Assembly: GCA_029057255.1 (NCBI GenBank) | Contig: JAICZO010000240.1 | Location: 1-11,233 of the forward strand | Direction of reading: 5' to 3' | Source: Muribaculaceae bacterium | Lineage (GTDB): Bacteria; Bacteroidota; Bacteroidia; Bacteroidales; Muribaculaceae | Length of the DNA: 11,233 bases | Shown: positions 5,721 to 11,233 of the stretch, piece after piece | Layout: every line of letters starts with the position of its first letter | How positions within the stretch are numbered: the stretch's first letter is position 1 | The notes under the pieces: model-generated | Database searches by the model: none | What the model was told of the DNA's origin: nothing | Seen by the model: the letters and a program-made list of their open reading frames with translations, nothing else | Translations under genes and position numbers: made by a program

Positions 5721-8700
5721 TTATTTTACTATTACTTTGGCTGTCTGAGTTCCGTCGGCAGCCTCGGCGCGAACGATGTAGAGGCCGGGAGCGACGAAGA
5801 ATACTGCCGAGCCTTCGACATCGGCGGCGCTCACTGCGGCGCGTCCGTCGGCGGTATAGATGCTTACGCTTGCCTTGTCGGCGCTGACTGTGATGCAACC
5901 GGCTGCGGCAGAGATGCTTGTGGCGGCAGCGGCGGCTTCATCGATGCCTGCTGCTCGAGCGAATGTCACGCGGAGCTTGGTGTAGATGCCCGGCATGTCG
6001 AATGCAGTGCCTGTCATGGCGTCCTCGCCGTTGAGGGTGAACGATGCCATGCGGTAGCCCTCTTCGGGAGTGGCGTTGATAGTCAGTGCTGTGTACTTGG
6101 GCACCTTGCTGCCGTGAGCATACTCCTTGCCTGCGGCGTCGGTCACCTTGACGGTGCCGTGGCTTGAGGGGAGAATGTCGAGATAAGCATATTCCGAGCC
6201 TCCGTTGCTGCCGGTGTGCGAGGGAGTCCAGCCGCGGTCGAGGGCGATCGAGGAGTCGGCGCGGTTGCCGTCGTTGAGGTTCGTGTCGCCGCCCTGGATT
6301 ACGGCGAGGTTCCATGTCACCTTGTTCTGGTCGTCGTCAGCGTCTTCAGCGCGCTGAGGCAGGAGGTAGTAGATGTCGTTGAGCTCGTCGGCTGTCATGC
6401 CGTTGCCGTTGATGTAGAGCGTGCGGAGGTTGGGGCATGCCGAGACGTCGAGCTTGTGGATGTCGTTGCCCGACACCGACAGTGATACGAGCATCGGGTT
6501 GGCCGATACGTCGACCGACGTCAGGAGGTTGTCGGCGAGGGAGAGAGTCATCAGTTCAGAGGCCTTGGATACATCAATCGAAGTGAGCTTGTTCTTGTTC
6601 AGTTCGGCTTCCTTGAGCATGGTGTTGGCCGTGATGTCGATGGCGCTGATGGCGTTGTTGTTGGCGTTGAGCCATGTCAGGTATTGGTTTTTCGACAGGT
6701 CGAGAGATGTGAGCTTGTTGCCCTTGACGTCGAGATACTGGAGGTACTTGAGGCCTGAGACGTCGATCGAAGAGAGCTGTGCGATGCCTTCCTCCTCGTC
6801 GCCGTAGCCGTCGGAGTATGCGTCGAGCCACATGATGTTGGGGTTGCCGCTGAGGTCGACACTCTTGAGCGCCGTGTATCCGATGTCGAGTACTTCAAGA
6901 TTGGGCACGCCCTTGAGGTCGATTGTCGTAACGGGGTTCCAGTGTATGTTGAGGAACTTGAGGTCGTCGGACGCTCCGAGGTCGATTGCGGTGATGGCGT
7001 TGTCGTGCAGGCCGAAGAACTCCGCCACGTCGCCGAAGCCGGATACGTCGAGACCTGCCACGTCGCCGTAGACGGTAACGGTAGTTCCGGCGGCGGTGCC
7101 GTCGATGCGGGTGCCCTTGAGCTCGGCGTAGCCGCTTGTGTATGCGTTCTGTCCGGGATACTCGGTGCGTGTGCCTGTGCCCCAGTCGACGGATACGGTT
7201 CCGTTGTTATATACTGTGTTGACGAGGAATGACATCTTCTGCCCCTGCTTGGTGGTGAGGGTTATGGCGTTCTCGCTGCTTGTGAAGTTTACCTTGATTG
7301 TCGACGGGCCGTCGATCATGAACCAGGGGCTGTAGATTTCGGTACCGTTCACGGTCACGCTCTTGAAGCGCTTGCCTTCTTCGGGGTAGGCGTACACATA
7401 GATGGGGACGCCGGCCTTGGCTTCGGTGGTGACAGAGGCCATCTGCTGGTAGTAGGGGCCGCTCCACTGTGCGAGGAGGAACTCTCCGCCCGACGTGCTG
7501 TATATGTCAAGGTCGTAGTCGAGACCCATTGCGAAGATGGGGTAGAGGCGGTCGAGGTGTCCGGTTTTGTTCTCGCCGGTATCGGTAGCGTCCGACAGCG
7601 TCACGGCCATAGCGTCGTTCTTTGCGGTGCCGTCGCCGGTAACGTCGCACACCCACTTCATGTCGCTGCTGGTGGCATATGACGTATTGGCAGTCTCGCC
7701 GTTGGAGCCGCTGATGAGCAGGTTGGGTCCGGCAGTGCCGTATGTGCTCGATTTGGCCACGGGGAGGGTGCGGAGGGTGTAGTTCATCGACGCCGGTGTC
7801 ATCTTCTTGTTGTCGCGCAGGTCGATGAGGGTCATTCTTTCAGCCTGCTGACCGTTGAAGTCGATGAACTCGATGTTGGTCTCGGCGCCCTTGAAAACCT
7901 TGAGATAAGAGCAGTTCATCAGCGTGGCGCGCGAGATGTTTGTGCGGGAGATGTTGATTTCCTGGAGCGACTTGAGCTGCATGAAGTCAATCTCCTTTAT
8001 GGGGTTGCCCGACACGTTGATTGTGCGCAGCTGCTTGTTGTTGCCCAGGTCGAGCGACGCCAGGTTGTTGTCGGCGGCGTTGAAGACAGTCAGGTCGGGC
8101 GCCTGCGACAGGTCGATGGACGTGAACTGGTTGCCATTGATGTTTATGTTCTCGAGCTTTGTGCATCCTGTCATGTCGAGGCTTCTGATCTGCGTGTTGT
8201 TCGACACGTCGATAGTGACCAGCTCGGGGTAGCTTCCGAGGACAAAAGGCTCGTCGTCGGCTGCTGTCATGAGGCTGTTGTTAGCAAGGTTGAGAGTGCG
8301 CAGGTTGGGGAGGCTCACGGGGTAGAAGTGAGCCAGGTCGCAGTTGCTGATGTCAATGCTGCGGAGAGCCTTGCGGGAGTCCTCGGGCATGCAGATGAAT
8401 ATCGAGCCGAACTTGGGGCAGTCGTTGGCCGACAGATACTCGAGCACTTCGAGGTCGCGCATGTCGAGGCACACGATGCCGGAGTTGTGCGCGATGCTGA
8501 GTCTTGTGAGCGTTGTGCCGGCATTCTCGAGCGAGAGTGTGGTGTTGTCGTATGTGCTGTTGACGATGTCGTTGTAGCTCAGGTTCAGCTCCGTGAGGGG
8601 AGTGACTCCGACGAGCCGGAAGTCGGTCAGTTTGTTTTTCGACAGGTCGAGGCTTGTGAGGCGCGTCATGTCCTCGATGACAGCCGACGTGAGACCTATC

Positions 8701-8981
8701 TCGTTTATGTCGGCCTCGGTAACGTTGCCTTTGATAATCAGGCTCTCGCCTTCGATAGATCCTTCAATCCAGCGGTTGTATGCCGCCTGCGACGGGTCGA
8801 CGGTGTATTTGACGTCTACGCCGTTGCCCCAGTCAATCGAGATAGGAGATGTGGCGGTTGCTGCGTTGAGCAGAATCCGGACTTTCGTGCCTGCTTCGAG
8901 ATCGGTCGTGAATGTCATCTGACCGGCGTTCATCATCAGAGCGCAAGAGCCCAAAAGAGCTGAGAGTAAAGTTTTCTTCAT
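5721..8981 (-). CDS. Secreted leucine-rich-repeat protein with duplicated architecture and T9SS sorting domain
   Basis: 1086 residues. The start at 8981 is chosen because MKKTLLSALLGSCALMMNAG is a signal peptide; the frame is open further upstream, but that part covers the promoter. The layout occurs twice. First copy: a beta domain with DWGNG (50-54), LRRs of the LTSLDLSKNKLTDF kind (about 98-400) and a divergent InlB B-repeat-like unit (about 496-567, YPEEGKRFKSVTVNG). Second copy: DWGTG (599-603), LRRs (about 650-865) and a B-repeat-like unit (about 932-1007, TPEEGYRMASFTLNG). The C-terminus (about 1012-1086) is a T9SS type A sorting domain: SIYTADGRAAV, APGLYIVRAE, then AKVIVK. It should be exported by T9SS and anchored or released at the cell surface. 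LRR surfaces usually bind proteins; the ligand is unknown. It resembles BspA/internalin-like surface proteins of Bacteroidota only in general type. It is the first gene of a likely two-gene unit. Confidence 0.9.
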   Translation of the reverse strand: MKKTLLSALLGSCALMMNAGQMTFTTDLEAGTKVRILLNAATATSPISIDWGNGVDVKYTVDPSQAAYNRWIEGSIEGESLIIKGNVTEADINEIGLTSAVIEDMTRLTSLDLSKNKLTDFRLVGVTPLTELNLSYNDIVNSTYDNTTLSLENAGTTLTRLSIAHNSGIVCLDMRDLEVLEYLSANDCPKFGSIFICMPEDSRKALRSIDISNCDLAHFYPVSLPNLRTLNLANNSLMTAADDEPFVLGSYPELVTIDVSNNTQIRSLDMTGCTKLENININGNQFTSIDLSQAPDLTVFNAADNNLASLDLGNNKQLRTINVSGNPIKEIDFMQLKSLQEINISRTNISRATLMNCSYLKVFKGAETNIEFIDFNGQQAERMTLIDLRDNKKMTPASMNYTLRTLPVAKSSTYGTAGPNLLISGSNGETANTSYATSSDMKWVCDVTGDGTAKNDAMAVTLSDATDTGENKTGHLDRLYPIFAMGLDYDLDIYSTSGGEFLLAQWSGPYYQQMASVTTEAKAGVPIYVYAYPEEGKRFKSVTVNGTEIYSPWFMIDGPSTIKVNFTSSENAITLTTKQGQKMSFLVNTVYNNGTVSVDWGTGTRTEYPGQNAYTSGYAELKGTRIDGTAAGTTVTVYGDVAGLDVSGFGDVAEFFGLHDNAITAIDLGASDDLKFLNIHWNPVTTIDLKGVPNLEVLDIGYTALKSVDLSGNPNIMWLDAYSDGYGDEEEGIAQLSSIDVSGLKYLQYLDVKGNKLTSLDLSKNQYLTWLNANNNAISAIDITANTMLKEAELNKNKLTSIDVSKASELMTLSLADNLLTSVDVSANPMLVSLSVSGNDIHKLDVSACPNLRTLYINGNGMTADELNDIYYLLPQRAEDADDDQNKVTWNLAVIQGGDTNLNDGNRADSSIALDRGWTPSHTGSNGGSEYAYLDILPSSHGTVKVTDAAGKEYAHGSKVPKYTALTINATPEEGYRMASFTLNGEDAMTGTAFDMPGIYTKLRVTFARAAGIDEAAAAATSISAAAGCITVSADKASVSIYTADGRAAVSAADVEGSAVFFVAPGLYIVRAEAADGTQTAKVIVK

Positions 8982-9014
8982 AATTAGAAGGATTAGAAAT
9001 TCAGGTTGCGGTGG

Positions 9015-9046
9015 CAAAGGTATGTATTCTGTATCATAAAAACAAG
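9015..9046 (-). promoter_or_regulatory. Promoter of the LRR/jelly-roll gene pair
   Basis: On the minus strand, CTTG (9043-9046, near-consensus -33) and TACCTTTG (9015-9022, full -7 match) are 20 bases apart. Transcription would start near 9008, about 27 bases before the ATG at 8981. The -33 box lies inside the stem of the upstream operon's terminator, and the spacer contains its T run. Confidence 0.7.
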
Positions 9047-9079
9047 CCCGAAGCTGCAAAATGCGAGCTTCGGGCTTGT
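9037..9079 (-). terminator. Intrinsic terminator of the PadR-PspC operon
   Basis: A perfect 14-base stem (9042-9055 with 9066-9079) has a 10-base loop and, on the minus strand, runs into TTTTT (9037-9041). It lies 72 bases after the PspC stop codon. Confidence 0.9.
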
Positions 9080-9150
9080 AAAATGTATGTTTCTGTCTGT
9101 TTATGTTGCGAAAATGTGAATTTGTGCTCGGGAGAGATCGTTTATGGGTA

Positions 9151-10182
9151 TCATACTGACGCAATGGCGGCGAGTACGGTCACGATGACGATAAGCATAA
9201 GTATGGCGATTATGAGCAGTACGACAGTAATGCGGTTCGGACCCTTGAACGAGAATATCGAAGAGGCGCACGACCAGGTGATAATCGAGCTTACTATCGA
9301 CACGAGCAGCGACGAGCACAGCACGAGCCACAGCACAGCCGAGCGGACATGCATCGGGTCGAGGCTGAACCCTGAGAGGATGTTGTCGAGGCCGGCGACG
9401 TACCATGCCACAAGTCCGGCCGACACGGAGAGGAAGACAACGAGCGAGGCCACGCTCGCAACGGCGCCTATCGCACCGATAAATCCGATGACACACTTGC
9501 CCATAATCGACAGCAGCGCCGTGAAGAAGTTGACGTTCTCCTTATAGGGCGGAGGCAGCGTGCCCGACTCGGCCATGACAGTCTGTCCGACGGTGTCGAC
9601 GTTGACCGGAGTGCCGTTCATCTGCAGTATCTGCCTCGGTGTCAGCGCCGGAGGTATTATCATCCAGGCGATGAGATAGATGATTATGAAAGGCCATACC
9701 TTCAGCACCGAAGCCATGGCGAGCACCAGGACTATGAAGAGGATGCGCATGATGTTGGCGTTCCATCCCAGGTAGACCGACAGTCCGCCGAACACACCGC
9801 CGAATACCTTGTTCTTCACATTTCGGTACAGCTTCTTCTTTAACGGCAGGTTTATTGATATGAAAGGAGCGCCGGCGCTCTGCTGGCCTGTGGTCTGCGG
9901 CTCTTCGGCCTCGCCGTTATCGTCGCCGCCGAGATCCTCGGGGCGTCCCATTGTCTCGATGACTTTCTCGACATCGGACAGCACGATGACAGACTTGCCG
10001 CATGCGAGACGCTCGTTGAAGTGCTCGCGTATACGGCTCTCGATGTCGGCCACTATTTCGTGGCCCTCGTCGCCGGTGAAAGTAATCTTGAGTTTCTGGA
10101 GGTAGTTCTCGAGGAGGGCGAATGCGTCCTCGTCGATGTGGAATATCTGGCCGTCGACATTCACTGAGAAAGTACGTTTCAT
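9151..10182 (-). CDS. PspC-domain membrane protein
   Basis: 343 residues. The N-terminal cytoplasmic part (1-90) has the conserved Bacteroidota form: FHIDEDAFALLENYL (14-28), then EIVADIESRIREHF (42-55) and VIVLSDVEKVIETMGRPEDL (65-84). A short linker leads to a PspC domain (about 114-178), with the Gly-rich GGVFGGLSVYLG (128-139), two membrane segments (about 143-160 and 162-178) and IAWMIIPP (171-178). The C-terminal part adds more hydrophobic segments near 222-245, 246-264, 283-304 and 318-341. PspC proteins belong to envelope-stress responses in Proteobacteria; in Bacteroidota the role of this longer form with a PadR partner is less clear. The start overlaps the PadR stop (ATGA), so translation is probably coupled. 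The operon terminator follows. The PspC call is firm; the exact role is not. Confidence 0.92.
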   Translation of the reverse strand: MKRTFSVNVDGQIFHIDEDAFALLENYLQKLKITFTGDEGHEIVADIESRIREHFNERLACGKSVIVLSDVEKVIETMGRPEDLGGDDNGEAEEPQTTGQQSAGAPFISINLPLKKKLYRNVKNKVFGGVFGGLSVYLGWNANIMRILFIVLVLAMASVLKVWPFIIIYLIAWMIIPPALTPRQILQMNGTPVNVDTVGQTVMAESGTLPPPYKENVNFFTALLSIMGKCVIGFIGAIGAVASVASLVVFLSVSAGLVAWYVAGLDNILSGFSLDPMHVRSAVLWLVLCSSLLVSIVSSIITWSCASSIFSFKGPNRITVVLLIIAILMLIVIVTVLAAIASV

Positions 10183-10535
10183 ATGGGTTGCCGGGATAAA
10201 TCGTTAAAATCCTTGTTGATAAGATGTGTTACAGTGAGGCTGATTTCGTTCCACGAGTTGTTGAGTTGTCGGAGGAACTCAAGCCCTGTTTCGGTGATGG
10301 AGTAGTACTTGCGGGGTGGCCCCGATGGCGATTCTTCCCAGCGGTAGGATAAAAGACCGTCGTTCTTAAGCCTCGTCAGCAGCGGGTAGAGAGTGCCCTC
10401 CATCACTATCAGATGAGCCTCCTTCATCTCTGTGATGATTTCGGAGGCATAGGCGTCTCGCCTGCTCAGAAGCAGCAGAACGCAAAACTCCAGCATCCCC
10501 TTGCGCATTTGCGATTTAAGATTGTCGATGTTCAT
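10179..10535 (-). CDS. PadR family transcriptional regulator
   Basis: 118 residues from the ATG at 10535 (MNIDNLKSQMRKG). The ATG at 10541 would add two residues and cannot be excluded. The TTG at 10598 is unlikely because it lies in the -7 box. PadR regulators are winged-helix dimers, usually repressors. The typical features are RKGMLEFCVLLLL (11-23), DAYASEIITEM (27-37), the recognition region EGTLYPLLTRLKNDGLL (46-62) and the wing with GPPRKYYSITETG (72-84). It belongs to the short subfamily with a brief C-terminal helix. It overlaps the PspC gene by four bases and very probably represses this operon through the inverted repeat in its promoter. The inducing signal is unknown, but envelope or membrane-active compounds are common for this family. 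Confidence 0.93.
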   Translation of the reverse strand: MNIDNLKSQMRKGMLEFCVLLLLSRRDAYASEIITEMKEAHLIVMEGTLYPLLTRLKNDGLLSYRWEESPSGPPRKYYSITETGLEFLRQLNNSWNEISLTVTHLINKDFNDLSRQPI

Positions 10536-10595
10536 TGCCATGATTTGCAGTGTAGATTGTAGATTATAAGAGGGGGCTGTTTCTGTTTTACGATG

Positions 10596-10627
10596 CAAAG
10601 TTATATGCTTTTAAGGTACTATGCAAT
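10596..10627 (-). promoter_or_regulatory. Promoter of the PadR-PspC operon
   Basis: On the minus strand, ATTG (10624-10627, three of four -33 bases) and TAACTTTG (10596-10603, full -7 match) are 20 bases apart. Transcription would begin near 10589, about 54 bases before the ATG at 10535, which supports that start. Confidence 0.7.
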
Positions 10628-10639
10628 ACCAAGTACCTT
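10613..10639. promoter_or_regulatory. Probable PadR operator
   Basis: AAGGTACT (10613-10620) and AGTACCTT (10632-10639) are a perfect inverted repeat with an 11-base spacer. Inside lies a shorter dyad GGTA (10615-10618) / TACC (10627-10630). It covers the -33 box of the PadR-PspC promoter, as expected for autorepression. Binding by this PadR protein is inference. Confidence 0.7.
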
Positions 10640-10691
10640 GAAAGTGCATGAATTAACATTAATTAATAATTGGAAGTGCTTCCGCAAGCCA

Positions 10692-10724
10692 TAAAAAAAG
10701 CCCCGGGCGTGTGCTCCGGGGCTT
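10692..10724 (-). terminator. Intrinsic terminator of the gene at the right edge
   Basis: Stem 10698-10706 with 10716-10724 (GC-rich, 9 bases) is followed on the minus strand by TTTTTTT. It ends transcription from the right-edge gene about 28 bases after its stop codon. Confidence 0.88.
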
Positions 10725-10752
10725 GTGCGGTAGAGGCTGATAGCCTGAGTGC

Positions 10753-11223
10753 TTATTTGACGTACATCTTGCGTCCGCCGGCGATGTAGATGCCGGGGCG
10801 GAGGCCGTCGAGGTTCTCGGCGTTGGCACGCACGAGGCGTCCTGTCACGTCATAGACGTCGGCGGGGAATATCGAGGCCTCGTTCTCGTCGACAGCTACG
10901 TCGGTGATTGAGGCGGCAGCGTTGTCGAAGGCGTTCATGTTCTCGGCTGTGAATATGTGCCAGCGCTGCGAGCCGGTGTTGTTGTTGATGCTGAATACTT
11001 CAGACTTGACGCTTGCCGTTGTCATTGCTGCCAGAGAGCGGGGCGAGCTGTTCTCCGAAGCGGCGATAATCCAGTATGTGTAGTCGTTGGTGTCGTCGAT
11101 GGGCACGCGGTTGATCGAGCTTGTAATCTGGAGGGCTGTCTTGGCATCGGCCGATTTGTCGTCGGTGACGGCATACTTGTTGTCGGCCCAGGTGATGCGG
11201 TTGCCTGTGGCGGCGTTGGTCAT
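10753..11223 (-). pseudogene. C-terminal part of a T9SS-type secreted protein, possibly broken
   Basis: 156 residues can be read from an ATG at 11223. The last third (about 103-156) is a T9SS type A sorting domain: ADVYDVTGRLVRANAENLDG, then LRPGIYIAGGRKMYVK. Upstream, segments such as YWIIAASE and SQRWHIFTAENMN (85-97) look like the tail of a larger surface protein rather than a complete domain. There is no signal peptide, yet T9SS cargo needs one. A TAA (11227-11229 on the plus strand) stands in frame one codon before the ATG, so the frame cannot continue to the right. Either a frameshift or nonsense change separated it from a longer upstream reading frame outside the window, or this is a rare short gene starting here. 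The ATG context is A-rich, so a true start is not excluded. Confidence 0.6.
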
Positions 11224-11233
11224 TGTTTAGTAC

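Noticed and set aside
7479..7490. GGEF tetrapeptide in the LRR protein, suggesting a diguanylate cyclase
   Set aside because: It lies in a beta-rich secreted region between LRR arrays. None of the rest of a GGEF domain is present.
8328..8963. Plus-strand reading frame of 211 codons opposite the LRR gene
   Set aside because: It is an antisense shadow of the LRR coding frame, with no recognisable motif. The same applies to plus-strand frames at 5646-6167 and 6942-7232.
8982..9164. Longer start for the LRR protein (61 extra residues)
   Set aside because: The extension translates the promoter and the terminator hairpin of the upstream operon and would bury the signal peptide.
10536..10598. Longer PadR protein starting at a TTG
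   Set aside because: The TTG overlaps the -7 box, so it would not be in the transcript. The family N-terminus fits the ATG at 10535.

Overview
The window looks like chromosomal DNA of a Bacteroidales bacterium, most plausibly from the Muribaculaceae or a close relative. Four promoters match the Bacteroidota form (a TTTG-like -33 box, about 20 bases, then TAnnTTTG). Shine-Dalgarno sites are absent before the starts. Three ORFs end in type IX secretion (T9SS) type A-like sorting domains. A PadR-PspC pair of the Bacteroidota type is present. The genus is inferred from style, not from a marker gene.

Left part (1-2520, plus strand). The window opens inside the 3' end of a tRNA, probably tRNA-Leu, followed by its intrinsic terminator. 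Next comes a visibly AT-rich block holding one gene, an orphan class II Fic AMP-transferase with a C-terminal winged helix. Its promoter is overlaid by TATCTCAA inverted repeats. About 1.49 kb after the tRNA end, the last bases of the tRNA plus its terminator are repeated (38 of 41 bases). The Fic gene is therefore bracketed like a small island or integration remnant, but no integrase is visible. After the second copy comes a promoter with nested TTCAC/GTGAA dyads, a leader of about 115 bases, and a GIY-YIG nuclease-family protein with a conserved C-terminal domain (COG3680/LEM-3-like type).

Middle part (2521-9000, minus strand). A hairpin-rich spacer separates the GIY-YIG gene from two convergent large secreted proteins. 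These are transcribed from right to left: first a 1086-residue leucine-rich-repeat protein with a duplicated architecture, then a 965-residue protein built of jelly-roll (choice-of-anchor-J-like) and fibronectin-III-like modules. Both start with Sec signal peptides and end in T9SS-like sorting domains. They are 87 bases apart with a strong hairpin between them and are probably one transcription unit.

Right part (9000-11233, minus strand). A PadR-family repressor and a PspC-domain membrane protein overlap by four bases (ATGA). The promoter of this operon carries a perfect inverted repeat that is the likely PadR operator. The operon's terminator hairpin supplies part of the promoter of the LRR gene downstream. 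At the right edge is the C-terminal part of a third T9SS-type protein, with a strong terminator. It has an in-frame stop just before its first Met and no signal peptide, so it may be a broken gene.

The most interesting items are the bracketed Fic gene with operator-like repeats, and the GIY-YIG gene with its dyad-rich promoter. No complete new multi-gene system can be claimed from this sequence alone.
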